From the NCBI RefSeq assembly GCF_029893325.1, contig NZ_JARXWL010000001.1:124001-188000 (forward strand): a stretch of 64,000 nt of DNA. Direction: 5' to 3'. The stretch comes from Enterococcus sp. PF1-24 (lineage in GTDB: Bacteria > Bacillota > Bacilli > Lactobacillales > Enterococcaceae). Both the position numbers and the translations under genes were made by a program. Below, in pieces: positions 29,931-38,724 of the stretch. A model generated the notes under the pieces. That model made no database searches. It saw only the letters and a program-made list of their open reading frames with translations, and was not told where the DNA came from. Each line of letters opens with the position of its first letter. The first letter of the stretch is position 1.

Positions 29931-31349
29931 TTATTCTTTAAAAATTTTTTCTAAAATTACTTGCCAAGCTTCATTTTCAGTTGAAAGTTTTGTTGGTTTG
30001 GCTGGTTTTTCAGCTAATAGCAGCTGGCTTTGATGATAATCACAACACTTTTCAGGAACTTTCGTTATTTTTTCAGCAAAATGCTTTAATAAAAATTCCC
30101 GGCGACAGTTTTCTTCATTAATATAATTTAAGACTGTCAATAATTGCTGGCGTTTTTCTGCTTCGTGAATTTTTAAGCGTTGCATAAGTTCAGTCGCAGC
30201 ACCGACTTCCTCAGCTTCTGCAAGCCATTTTTGCTGCAACTCTGAAAGTTCCGTTTTTTCAATATTGAGTTCACCTTGCAAGAAATCGCTAAATAGCTGG
30301 CGTTCTTCCCGCAAGTTTTTTTGAAAATAGTAATGAACTTGTTCATCATGCTGCTTGTACAATAAAATTGCTTGGCTAGCTTGGCCATCACGACCGGCAC
30401 GACCAATTTCTTGCAGATAATTTTCAATGCTTTCTGGCAAATCATAATGAATAATCGTGCGAATGTCGCCTTTATTAATCCCCATGCCAAAAGCGTTAGT
30501 TGCCAATAACCAAGTTAATTCTCCCGCTAAAAACTGCTGTTGTAATTGGCGCCGCTGCCCGCTAGCTAAGCCACCATGATAATAACCAATTGAAAATTCT
30601 CCTGAAAAAATTTGGTACAATTCTTCAACCTTTTTACGGGTACTGCAATAAATAATTCCTGGTGCTGCTACAGTTGAAAGAATTTCCCGCAAGCGTTGCT
30701 CTTTTTCAGCAGTTTTTTCTACAAAATAACTAATATTTTGTCTTTCAACCGATTCTCTGACTAAATGAAAACTTTTATGAAATAATAATTGCTTAATATC
30801 CTCCGCTACTTTCGGTGTCGCTGTGGCGGTTAATGCTAAGAGTAATGGTGAATTTAACTGCTGTAAAATCCCGCCTAATTGGCGATATTCTGGTCGAAAA
30901 TCATTGCCCCAAATTGATAAACAATGAGCTTCATCCACTACAAATAAAGCTAACTGTAACTGTTGAATCTTTTTAAAAACGGCGGGCTGCCTTAACATTT
31001 CTGGACTAATAAAAATAAATTTATAGCTGGCTAAATTTTGCAGTAACCAATTTTTTTCAGGCTGAGATAAATTACTATTCAAAGCAACAACTGCTTTTTC
31101 ACCCAGTTTTTGCAACTGACTGACTTGATCTTCCATCAAAGAAATCAAAGGCGAAACCACCAAAACTGTCCCTGGCAATAAATAGCCAGTTAGCTGATAG
31201 CATAGCGATTTGCCTTTACCCGTTGGTAAAATTGCTAGCGTATCTTTACCACTAAGCAATTGCTGAATAATCTCCTCTTGCCCTTCGCGAAAGTGACTAA
31301 AATGAAATTTTTCTTGCAACACTTGATATAGCTGAGCTTCATTAATCAC
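29931..31349 (-). CDS. recS: RecQ-family ATP-dependent DNA helicase (RecS-like)
   Basis: 3'-5' DNA helicase of the RecQ family. It has motif I LPTGKGKSLCYQL, motif II VVDEAHCLSIW, the SALTATATP-type motif III (LLALTATATPKV) and motif VI QEIGRAGRDG. A degenerate zinc region CRRE...KCCDYH follows; the final usual Cys is absent. With 472 residues and no HRDC domain it corresponds to the short RecS form. The start is GTG 31349 behind GAGGGTG, overlapping the end of the upstream ypbB-like gene by 8 bp. Confidence 0.9.
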   Translation of the reverse strand: MINEAQLYQVLQEKFHFSHFREGQEEIIQQLLSGKDTLAILPTGKGKSLCYQLTGYLLPGTVLVVSPLISLMEDQVSQLQKLGEKAVVALNSNLSQPEKNWLLQNLASYKFIFISPEMLRQPAVFKKIQQLQLALFVVDEAHCLSIWGNDFRPEYRQLGGILQQLNSPLLLALTATATPKVAEDIKQLLFHKSFHLVRESVERQNISYFVEKTAEKEQRLREILSTVAAPGIIYCSTRKKVEELYQIFSGEFSIGYYHGGLASGQRRQLQQQFLAGELTWLLATNAFGMGINKGDIRTIIHYDLPESIENYLQEIGRAGRDGQASQAILLYKQHDEQVHYYFQKNLREERQLFSDFLQGELNIEKTELSELQQKWLAEAEEVGAATELMQRLKIHEAEKRQQLLTVLNYINEENCRREFLLKHFAEKITKVPEKCCDYHQSQLLLAEKPAKPTKLSTENEAWQVILEKIFKE

Positions 31350-32364
31350 TAGTTTCACCCTCACGAATTTCTTGAATTTGATAAAGTCGAAAAGTAAAAT
31401 AATCAACTGCGGAAATTTCAGTAACTTCTCGATATTGCAGTTCTCTGATTGGTTTGGTTAAGGTTATTAAAGGCTGTGTATTTTCCCAGGTTAAAAATTT
31501 TTCATAAGGAAAATCTTCATCAAACAACGCCCACTCTAACAAATGATCGTAAACTGTCCCTTTAGCTAACCGCCGCTTTTTTTGAACCGTTTCAATAGTA
31601 TCCCCTGCTAAAATCAACGATTTCGTGGCTATCATACTTTGGTTATAGCGTTTTTGCAAAATCGGTTGAACTAACTGATAAGTTAGCGACGCCTTCATTT
31701 GCTCTAGTAAAAAGAGAAAATGATGAATCGCTTGTTGCTCTTGCAAAAATTGTCGTTCTTTAGCGCTATCAGCTAACAATTGATAAGCAGTTTTGCCAAT
31801 TCTGTTAACCCCAGAAAATTGCCTCGCTAAAAAATCAGCCTCAGCTTGTGGCATTTGCTTAAAGATTTGCGATAACTCTTGAGGGAACTTCTTGATTACC
31901 GTAATTTTTGACTCAGTTTTTAACCAAAATTTAAGTTGCTGCCCTAAAAGAAAGTTCGTTTCAATCGGTAAATAATCATTGCGGCCTGCTTGTAAATAAG
32001 AAACTACCTGCACCGCAAATTTAACTAACTGCCAAGCTTCGGTAGCACTACGACCATATTGAAAAAAATTCAAATGGTTTAAAGCTAGCTTCTCCGTTAA
32101 TGCCGCTTTTTCCTTGGCACCTTTTACAGTTAACAGATAACCCTCAGCGGTTACCAATAAATATTGTTGGTCCACCCATTCTGCCAATTGCTTTTGGTAA
32201 GCTACTTCCGATAATTTAGGATACATGCCAAAGACAGATAAATAATCATTTAAAAATGCCGCCATTAAACTTGAAGCTGAGCGTTTACCTTTTAAAACAT
32301 GATAAAAAGAACGTTCTTTCAGCTTGCTCTCTTCAGAAAACAAAGTTAAAATGAATTTATCCAT
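31342..32364 (-). CDS. ypbB: YpbB-like helix-turn-helix protein
   Basis: A 340-residue protein without a recognised catalytic motif. The C-terminal part (about 245-275, IETVQKKRRLAKGTVYDHLL) looks like the helix-turn-helix seen at the end of YpbB and RecQ-associated proteins. It is translationally coupled to the RecQ-family helicase gene, as ypbB and recS are in Bacillus, so a joint role in recombination or DNA repair is likely but not shown. ATG follows GGGAGAG. Confidence 0.8.
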   Translation of the reverse strand: MDKFILTLFSEESKLKERSFYHVLKGKRSASSLMAAFLNDYLSVFGMYPKLSEVAYQKQLAEWVDQQYLLVTAEGYLLTVKGAKEKAALTEKLALNHLNFFQYGRSATEAWQLVKFAVQVVSYLQAGRNDYLPIETNFLLGQQLKFWLKTESKITVIKKFPQELSQIFKQMPQAEADFLARQFSGVNRIGKTAYQLLADSAKERQFLQEQQAIHHFLFLLEQMKASLTYQLVQPILQKRYNQSMIATKSLILAGDTIETVQKKRRLAKGTVYDHLLEWALFDEDFPYEKFLTWENTQPLITLTKPIRELQYREVTEISAVDYFTFRLYQIQEIREGETSD

Positions 32365-32496
32365 TAGCTCTCTCCCATTTTTATAAAATGTTGCGTTGCA
32401 ACAATTTAATTATACCTTATTTTGATAACAGAAAGGATGACAAAAGTTTGAATTTTTTTACTCTTTTTAGAAAAAAGAAACTTTGTCAAAAAAATA

Positions 32497-32745
32497 ATGA
32501 TTAACTGCCAAATTATCCCAGAAAAATGTATTGCTTGTGGCTTATGCCAAGTGATTGCTCCTGCTATTTTTGATTATACTGATGAAGGCTTAGTGCTTTT
32601 TACTACAAATCAAACAGCTAAAACAATGAATTTTCCTCTTGAAAATCAAGCAAAACTTAAGCATGCCGCCAAAAAATGTCCCGTGCGGGCAATCGTTATT
32701 AATCAGCACCACCCTTCAAAAGGGTGGTTTGCTCTGGGGCTATAA
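32497..32745 (+). CDS. fer: 4Fe-4S ferredoxin, C-terminus extended by the adjacent IS200 element
   Basis: Small electron carrier. The cluster ligands are C11, C14, C17 (CIACGLC) and C61 (KKCPVRAI). The family body ends around residue 70 (IVINQ). Residues 71-82, HHPSKGWFALGL, are read from the CCACCC hairpin at 32709-32727 that belongs to the flanking mobile element, so the original stop appears to have been displaced. No good ribosome site is visible before ATG 32497. It is divergent from ypbB, the same neighbour as in Bacillus. Confidence 0.88.
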   Translation: MINCQIIPEKCIACGLCQVIAPAIFDYTDEGLVLFTTNQTAKTMNFPLENQAKLKHAAKKCPVRAIVINQHHPSKGWFALGL

Positions 32746-32812
32746 GCCCCTAAAACCGGCCAGCGCCTAAAGACGCTGGCTTTGCCTCTTTTGCCCACCT
32801 CTCAAGAGGTGG
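32736..32812. repeat. chain of hairpins downstream of tnpA
   Basis: Three perfect stems in a row: GGGGCT/AGCCCC (32736-32750), GCCAGCG/CGCTGGC (32759-32780) and CCACCTCT/AGAGGTGG (32795-32812). They lie between the tnpA stop and the ferredoxin stop and encode nothing I can recognise. Confidence 0.8.
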
Positions 32813-32824
32813 CTGTATCACTCT

Positions 32825-33280
32825 CTAACCCTTAAAAGGGTCGTCATATTCTCTGACACTCAATTTATCTAATGCTATATCATGTTTTTCTTGTTCTTGA
32901 ATGTACTTCTTGATGGTCGCCTCATTCAATCCTACTGTACTTACATAATATCCTTCTGCCCAAAAATGTCGATTTCCGAACTTATATTTCAAATTTGCAT
33001 GCTTATCGAATATCATCAATGCACTTTTTCCTTTTAGATATCCCATAAAACTTGATATGCTCATCTTCGGTGGTATACTCAACAACAGATGAACATGATC
33101 GGGCATCATATGTCCTTCTATTATCTCAACACCTTTATATTTGCATAATCTCTTTATTATCTCTTGAATAGTTGCTCGGTATTGATTGTAAATGATTTTT
33201 CTTCTATACTTTGGTGTAAATACAATGTGGTATTTACACATCCACTTTGTATGGGCTAAACTATTTGTTTTATTAGCCAT
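32825..33280 (-). CDS. tnpA: IS200-family Y1 transposase
   Basis: HUH single-strand transposase, 151 residues, full length. The metal-binding HUH motif is H62-V-H64 (PDHVHLLLSIP). The catalytic tyrosine is Y126 in ATIKKYIQEQ, with the following Gln conserved. ATG follows GGAAGGGA. The reading frame is intact, so the copy may be active. Confidence 0.93.
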   Translation of the reverse strand: MANKTNSLAHTKWMCKYHIVFTPKYRRKIIYNQYRATIQEIIKRLCKYKGVEIIEGHMMPDHVHLLLSIPPKMSISSFMGYLKGKSALMIFDKHANLKYKFGNRHFWAEGYYVSTVGLNEATIKKYIQEQEKHDIALDKLSVREYDDPFKG

Positions 33281-33437
33281 TTTTATCCCTTCCTCTCGTT
33301 TTCAATATGGCCTGAACAACTATATTTTAACGATTGAAGGGACTTTTTGGTATAACCTTTTGTTTTCCACCCGCATAGCAGGTGGTTTTCTGTTTCGCTC
33401 GTTTCACTCACTCAACTGACTAAAGTCAATAATAAAA

Positions 33438-33478
33438 AAACTCAGTTAGCTCAATTTTTAATCAAGCTAACTAAGTTT
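33438..33478 (-). terminator. terminator after the carbohydrate-binding lipoprotein gene
   Basis: AAACT-C-AGTTAGCT pairs with AGCTAACT-A-AGTTT; the A-run at 33434-33440 gives seven Us after the stem on the minus strand. Confidence 0.85.
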
Positions 33479-33490
33479 ATCAATTTTAGA

Positions 33491-35356
33491 TTATGCGGGT
33501 GGTTCTGCTTGCAAATCCTCTTCAGGATTTCTGTTTGGTGGATTAGTCGGCCGTTCCCCGCTAGGATGACCACCACCACCTGCCACCATAGAAAGATTCC
33601 CTGATGTTGTTACGTTATCTGTTAAAAGATAGCTTCCTAATGCTTGCTTATCATAAGTAATCGTGACTTCTTTATCAATTTCAAAAGAACTATCACTAAG
33701 AACTAAATAAGTAAAAGTATTTTGTGGTGTGTAAGTAAGCCATTCGTCATTATCTGTCTGAATTGCTAAACTACCACCAGCTTTTTGCTGATTCTCCAAA
33801 GCGACTGCTAAACTAGCTTGTTGTGAATCTTCATTAGGTGTTTGCGCCATATTAGCTGTACCGATACCTAATAGCTGGCCACCAGATAATGTGAACGTAC
33901 CATTATAATCTAATACGCCATTGCCACCGCTAACGGGCCCATCAACAATTAATAAGCCATCAGTCATTTCTACATCACCATTACTGTCAATTCCATCACC
34001 GTCAGAAACAACTACAGTGGTTTTTCCGCCAGCAATTATAATTTTTTTACTACTATCAGCAGTCATTCCACCGCCCATACCACCTTTAGGGCCAGCTGCA
34101 AAACTGTCTGCTCCGAAGTTGCCTGTAGTCGTTTCTTCATCGCTACCACCACCAGCATTTAAACCATCATCAGTCGCATGAACAACGAGACTACCGCCTT
34201 GAATTTCAATGATAGAAGCTTCTAAACCTTCATAGGATTCAGTAACGTTTAAAACGCCATCGTTTATTAATAGCTGTTGGTCTGCGTGTACCCCATCATC
34301 ACCACTGGCTAATTGAAGCGTGCCACCATTAATCACAACATCTTGGTTGCTGTGTAAACTATCATCTGCCGAATTAATCTCGAACTCGCCATCATCAATA
34401 ATTAAGGAACTTCCTGCTTTAATTCCTTTATAACTTTCCGTAGTTGTTAAATTTTCACTATCAGCACCATTAACCGTCGTTATCGTTACTTTGCCAGCTG
34501 ATGCAGCAAATTGGCTTTCAGCTTGGATACCGTCATTTCCGGCTTGAATGGTAAACTCGCCACCATCCAAAGCCAACCAACCAGTTTCAGCTTCTGTTCC
34601 ATTGACTTGAATCCCATCGCCAGCTGCTTCAATTGTAAAGCTTCCCTCCGCAATTGATAAAGAATCTTTCCCTTTAATGCCGTTGTTGGTTGCCTTTATT
34701 TCAAAAATACCACCTGTAATCACCAAATCATCTTTGCCGCGAATACCATTGTTATAATTGGCATTTACAATTAATTTTCCGCTACCATTAATTGTTAAAT
34801 CATCTTTACTGTAAAGAGTAGCATCAGGTTCGTCTTCCTCAGTAGTAGCAAAATTATAATTTTCACCATCAGTTAAGGTATTGACACTGCCTTCAGCTAA
34901 AGTCACCATCACTTGTTCTGCTTGTTCCACATAAATTGCGGGAAAATCATCATTGGTAATTGTCGCATCTTTCAAAACAATTTGAACTTTATCTAAATCT
35001 TTATCTGCTGAAACTTGAATCATCCCTTGATAGCTGCCACTAATAAGGTAAGTTCCCCCGCTGTCAATGGTAATAATGCCGTCTGCTTCACTGGCACCAC
35101 TTCCTGTGATTTCTGCTGAAGTTTCTTGCAACTGAATCTTAGTTGCTGTGGCTTCGTCATAAGAGCTATCAAAATCGCTTGTTTGATAGCTACCATAGCG
35201 CCCGGCTGTTTTAGTTAAGCTTGTAGCAGTTGACAAACTCGCAGTTTCCGAAGTTTCTGTCGCTTCTGTGGTGCTATCTGTGGTGACCTCTGCTGATTGG
35301 CTACAAGCAGTTAATGTTATTGCGACTAAACTCATTAAAAATTTGTGTTTTTTCAT
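33491..35356 (-). CDS. carbohydrate-binding (Cthe_2159-like) lipoprotein
   Basis: Surface lipoprotein of about 621 residues. The signal peptide MKKHKFLMSLVAITLTAC ends in a lipobox (LTAC), followed by a Thr/Ser/Glu-rich linker. The rest is a long series of short beta-strand repeats with recurring Asp-Asp-Gly-Val/Ile-His/Gln-Ala turns such as SGDDGVHADQ, GNDGIQAES and ATDDGLNAG, matching the beta-helical Cthe_2159/carbohydrate-binding domain (PF14262 type) that binds calcium and acidic polysaccharide. The ATG at 35356, after GAGGAGG, is preferred over 35371. It is last in a cassette with DUF4956 and VTC proteins, 17 bp after the former. Confidence 0.85.
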   Translation of the reverse strand: MKKHKFLMSLVAITLTACSQSAEVTTDSTTEATETSETASLSTATSLTKTAGRYGSYQTSDFDSSYDEATATKIQLQETSAEITGSGASEADGIITIDSGGTYLISGSYQGMIQVSADKDLDKVQIVLKDATITNDDFPAIYVEQAEQVMVTLAEGSVNTLTDGENYNFATTEEDEPDATLYSKDDLTINGSGKLIVNANYNNGIRGKDDLVITGGIFEIKATNNGIKGKDSLSIAEGSFTIEAAGDGIQVNGTEAETGWLALDGGEFTIQAGNDGIQAESQFAASAGKVTITTVNGADSENLTTTESYKGIKAGSSLIIDDGEFEINSADDSLHSNQDVVINGGTLQLASGDDGVHADQQLLINDGVLNVTESYEGLEASIIEIQGGSLVVHATDDGLNAGGGSDEETTTGNFGADSFAAGPKGGMGGGMTADSSKKIIIAGGKTTVVVSDGDGIDSNGDVEMTDGLLIVDGPVSGGNGVLDYNGTFTLSGGQLLGIGTANMAQTPNEDSQQASLAVALENQQKAGGSLAIQTDNDEWLTYTPQNTFTYLVLSDSSFEIDKEVTITYDKQALGSYLLTDNVTTSGNLSMVAGGGGHPSGERPTNPPNRNPEEDLQAEPPA

Positions 35357-35373
35357 AGCTATCCTCCTCAATT

Positions 35374-36060
35374 CTATAATTCATCTTTATTTTTTGCTAC
35401 TTTACCAGAGATAATTGGTAAATTGCCGTTTCTAACGCGGATGGCGTCAATTAACATTTTTTCTTTTTGAATATCTTTCAATTTGACTAAATAGCGTAAT
35501 TCATAAAGAGAACCCATAGTTGTGGTGCGTACCGATTCACAAGTTGCTTGATAAGTATATTCAGTAAATAAATCATCAAATAAGCCTGGATAATCTAAAT
35601 CTTCTGGAATCGAAATTCGTAATTCTCTTTCCGCAACTTTTTGCTTTTCACCAAAATGAGAACCATTCAATAAAAGATTAAAACCCGCTACAATTCCAGA
35701 AAATAAGATAATATAGCCAACATAACCCATGCCTGTCGCTAAACCAATCCCCATTGACCAAAAAATTGAAGTAATTTCTCTTGAGCCACCTGCTACAGAA
35801 CGAAAACGCACCAAGCTAAAAGCACCTAAAACCGCCATGCCGGTACCTAAATTACCATTGACTAACATAATCACCAACTGCACTAAAACCGGCATCACCG
35901 CTAAGGTCACTACAAAATTTTTGGAATAAATATTACGATACATATGAACCAAAGCTACTAAAATCCCTAAAATAATCGTTGTTGCCGTACAAAGAATTAA
36001 ACTTCTTAAAGTAACCGCCACACTATTTCCGCTGGCATCAAATAATAAACTAGTTAACAT
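35374..36060 (-). CDS. DUF4956-family membrane protein
   Basis: A 228-residue protein with four or five membrane helices in the first 130 residues (TTIILGILVALVHMY, FVVTLAVMPVLVQLVIMLV, GMAVLGAFSLVRFRS, GIGLATGMGYVGYIILFSGI) and a soluble C-terminal domain of about 95 residues. The segment GAFSLVRFRSVAGGSREI between helices is the family hallmark. Function unknown. It lies between the VTC-domain gene and the lipoprotein gene, a combination recurrent in Firmicutes, which suggests a membrane partner of the VTC protein. Confidence 0.8.
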   Translation of the reverse strand: MLTSLLFDASGNSVAVTLRSLILCTATTIILGILVALVHMYRNIYSKNFVVTLAVMPVLVQLVIMLVNGNLGTGMAVLGAFSLVRFRSVAGGSREITSIFWSMGIGLATGMGYVGYIILFSGIVAGFNLLLNGSHFGEKQKVAERELRISIPEDLDYPGLFDDLFTEYTYQATCESVRTTTMGSLYELRYLVKLKDIQKEKMLIDAIRVRNGNLPIISGKVAKNKDEL

Positions 36061-36105
36061 TTTAAAACTCCATTTCTACTGATATATTTTTATTTAAAAC
36101 TTAAA

Positions 36106-36894
36106 CTAAATCACTTGAGATAGTTTTGCTTTTTCTTGGGTAATAATTAACTTTTCTTCTTGCTTTATTACACTTTTACTTTCTTTAGGATAGATATAGC
36201 GCTGATAAGTTTGGGCATATTTAGAAAATGATATTTTGTGAATGTTTAATTGGGAGAGTATTTGCGTAAACCAAACTGGATAAGCGCCCATCGCCTTGAC
36301 CTCCATTAAAATCGCAATTTCTGGTGCCACTAATTTTCCTTGGCAGCCTTTAAGTAAATCCAACTCTTCTTTGCGATAACGAATATTGGCATCAAAGGTA
36401 ATCCGAAAATCCGATTCTTCATCGTCAATTAAATGAAACGCACAGCGATCATAAGCGATTAGTACGCTAGGTTTTAGTTGGTAGCGAGCGAGCACCCAAT
36501 CAATTTCCTCTTGAATCTGCTTTTCTTTGCCCGTAATTAAAGGATATGTTTGAAAGTTTTGATGATAATTTTGAGCTTGTTGATAATTTAAAGCTAAGCG
36601 TCTTTTATAAACCACTCCCTGAATTTTTTTCTTCAACTCTAAAAATACTTGAGAATTTTCATTAGGTACACCATAACTACGCAAGCGAAATTTTTCTTTG
36701 TAGCGTGGTTTCTCCATTGAATGACGAATTAATTGATAATCTTCCGTATCATAATACAAAGACAATATAGTATGTAGACCATATTTATCTTCTGACATAT
36801 ATGGTTGAATTGCTTTTATCAATAAGTCATAAGTTTCAAAAGATAACCCATATTTATTCTCTTTCCGTTGAAAAACTTTTTTTAATTTCACCAT
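36106..36894 (-). CDS. VTC-domain (polyphosphate polymerase-like) protein
   Basis: Triphosphate-tunnel-type protein of 262 residues related to the catalytic domain of yeast Vtc4. Charged residues of the tunnel are visible: R10/K11/E12/K14 at the start, K68-F-R70-L-R72, E86-L-K88, K97-R-R99, R164, E198-V-K200 and K225 in SFSKYA. All are where family members carry phosphate or metal ligands. No membrane helix is present. It is first in the cassette with DUF4956 and the lipoprotein. Whether it makes polyphosphate or another polymer is not known from sequence. Confidence 0.82.
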   Translation of the reverse strand: MVKLKKVFQRKENKYGLSFETYDLLIKAIQPYMSEDKYGLHTILSLYYDTEDYQLIRHSMEKPRYKEKFRLRSYGVPNENSQVFLELKKKIQGVVYKRRLALNYQQAQNYHQNFQTYPLITGKEKQIQEEIDWVLARYQLKPSVLIAYDRCAFHLIDDEESDFRITFDANIRYRKEELDLLKGCQGKLVAPEIAILMEVKAMGAYPVWFTQILSQLNIHKISFSKYAQTYQRYIYPKESKSVIKQEEKLIITQEKAKLSQVI

Positions 36895-36960
36895 AATTTA
36901 TTTCATCCTATTCTATAAAGTAGTTATAAAATAGCTAACGCAGCTTAAATGAAACTTAAA

Positions 36961-36992
36961 AAAGCCCTCCTAAGTAACCTTAGGAGGACTTT
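36961..36992 (-). terminator. terminator after obgE
   Basis: CCTCCTAAG pairs with CTTAGGAGG, extended by AAAG/CTTT with one mismatch, and A/T tracts lie on both sides. Confidence 0.8.
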
Positions 36993-37030
36993 TTCCGAAA
37001 AAATTCATATTTCTTTCAAAAATTAATCAT

Positions 37031-38344
37031 TTACTCAACGAATTCAAACTCAAAATTACCAATTCTAACAATATCGCCGTCTTTAGCGCCACGAGCCCGT
37101 AAAGCTTCATCAACGCCCATGCCCCGCAACTGCCGCGCAAAACGCATTACAGTTTCATCATGGTCAAAATTAGTCATTTGGAATAATTTTTCAAGTTTTT
37201 CACCAGAAAGAGTCCAAGAAGCATCGGCTTCCCGATCAATGACAAAACCAGCATCTTCTGCTTGGTAGCCATAATTAACCACATCTTCTTCAATTTCTTC
37301 ATCATATATTGGAAATTCTGGTGTAGTTTCCAATAAATCAGCAGCAGCATTCAATAAATTGTCAATTCCTTTACGAGTAACCCCAGAAATTGCAAAAATC
37401 GGTATATCATCTGCAAATTCATCCATTTTTTCAGCAACAATTTTTTCTTTAAATAAAACTAGATTTTCTTCTGCATCAGGCATATCCATTTTATTAGCAA
37501 CAATAATTTGTGGTCGTTCTAACAAACGTAAGTTATGTTCAGCTAATTCCTTATTAATTGCCAAATAATCATCATAAGGATCACGACCTTCCATGCCACT
37601 CATATCAATGACATGTAAAATAACCCGTGTCCGCTCAATATGACGTAAAAATTGCGTGCCTAAACCTACTCCTTGAGAAGCTCCTTCAATTAAGCCTGGT
37701 AAATCAGCGGCTACAAAACTGCGGCCATCACTGGTATTTACCATTCCTAAATTAGGAACTAAAGTCGTGAAATGATAAGCGCCAATTTTAGGACGGGCAG
37801 CTGAAATAACAGAAAGAATCGTTGATTTTCCCACTGAAGGAAAGCCAACTAAACCAACATCAGCTAAAACTTTTAACTCTAACTCTAATTTTCGCTCTTG
37901 ACCAGGTTCACCATTTTCAGCAATTTCTGGTGCAGGGTTTCTTGGTGAAGCAAAGCGAGTATTTCCACGACCGCCACGACCACCATGAGCAACAACTAAA
38001 CTTTGACCATTTTCAACTAAATCACCGATTAAAGCACCAGTTTCTGCATCGCGAACAGTGGTACCGGCAGGAACTTTAACAAATAAACTGTCAGAACCGC
38101 GCCCGTGCATCCCTTTACTCATGCCATTTTCACCTGGTTGTGCTTTAAAATGACGATTAAAACGAAAATCTAACAAAGTCCGCAAACCTTCATCTACTAC
38201 AAAGACAACATCACCACCGCGGCCCCCATCGCCACCAGCGGGTCCGCCATCTGGAACATATTTTTCACGGCGAAAGGCAACCATTCCATCGCCACCTTTG
38301 CCTGCCTTAACATCAATTGTAACTTGATCTAAAAACATGGACAT
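37031..38344 (-). CDS. obgE: GTPase Obg
   Basis: Essential GTPase tied to ribosome assembly and stress. It has a glycine-rich Obg fold over the first 158 residues ([16 protein letters not shown]), a G domain with [24 protein letters not shown] and NKMDMP, and a C-terminal OCT domain. At 437 residues it is the Firmicute form. The ATG at 38344 follows GGAGG by 8 bases. It is divergent from gap. Confidence 0.96.
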   Translation of the reverse strand: MSMFLDQVTIDVKAGKGGDGMVAFRREKYVPDGGPAGGDGGRGGDVVFVVDEGLRTLLDFRFNRHFKAQPGENGMSKGMHGRGSDSLFVKVPAGTTVRDAETGALIGDLVENGQSLVVAHGGRGGRGNTRFASPRNPAPEIAENGEPGQERKLELELKVLADVGLVGFPSVGKSTILSVISAARPKIGAYHFTTLVPNLGMVNTSDGRSFVAADLPGLIEGASQGVGLGTQFLRHIERTRVILHVIDMSGMEGRDPYDDYLAINKELAEHNLRLLERPQIIVANKMDMPDAEENLVLFKEKIVAEKMDEFADDIPIFAISGVTRKGIDNLLNAAADLLETTPEFPIYDEEIEEDVVNYGYQAEDAGFVIDREADASWTLSGEKLEKLFQMTNFDHDETVMRFARQLRGMGVDEALRARGAKDGDIVRIGNFEFEFVE

Positions 38345-38408
38345 TTAAACGTCCTCCATTCAATAATTTCTATCTTCTGAATCTCCACAAAATACAAAAG
38401 CCCACTTT

Positions 38409-38437
38409 ATTTTAACGGTCAGCTTGCAATTTGTCCA
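38409..38437 (-). promoter_or_regulatory. obgE promoter
   Basis: Minus strand TGGACA (38432-38437) and TAAAAT (38409-38414) with 17-bp spacing, 65 bp upstream of the start. Confidence 0.5.
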
Positions 38438-38724
38438 TGATTTCAGCAATAAAATCTCACTTATCTTTAAGGAAAGTTCTTTTCTTGTGATATGTCTAAA
38501 CTTATATTTGTTAATTCCGTCATTTTATTTATGAGAAATTTAGTAAAGCTTATCTTTTGACAAAAAAACGGATCGCGAGCAAACTTAGCCTATAGGGAAA
38601 AATTTTTCTTTTCAAACTGTAGTGCTTTTCGCGAGAGCCTGCATTGATTATATGTAATTAAAGTTGCTAGCGTAAGATTTATTTTAATTTTGCAATTAGC
38701 CACTTACTATAGGAGGAATTTTTT
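38438..38724. other. gap upstream region
   Basis: Non-coding stretch between the obgE promoter and gap. A TTGACA at 38557-38562 is the only good -35 candidate on the plus strand but lacks a matching -10 at the right spacing. GCGAG occurs twice (38574-38578, 38631-38635). AGGAGGA before ATG 38725 is the gap ribosome site. Confidence 0.35.

Larger units (their letters stand above)
32706..33395 (-). mobile_element. IS200/IS605-family insertion sequence (IS200 type, tnpA only)
   Basis: Contains one HUH transposase gene. Subterminal hairpins lie at both sides: CCACC...GGTGG at 33367-33385 (left end of tnpA) and CCACCC...GGGTGG at 32709-32727. No tnpB is present and no terminal inverted repeats or target duplication are expected for this family. 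The exact right end is uncertain: a second CCACCTCT...AGAGGTGG hairpin at 32795-32812 could be the true end. Similar to enterococcal IS200 elements such as ISEfa4; the name is not confirmed. Confidence 0.8.

Noticed and set aside
30173-30490. 105-codon frame inside recS on the same strand
   Set aside because: Shifted frame within an intact helicase gene; recS itself has no break, so this is not a frameshifted fragment.
38557-38595. gap promoter from TTGACA at 38557
   Set aside because: The nearest TATA-like box is 27 bp away; spacing is wrong, so not listed as a promoter.
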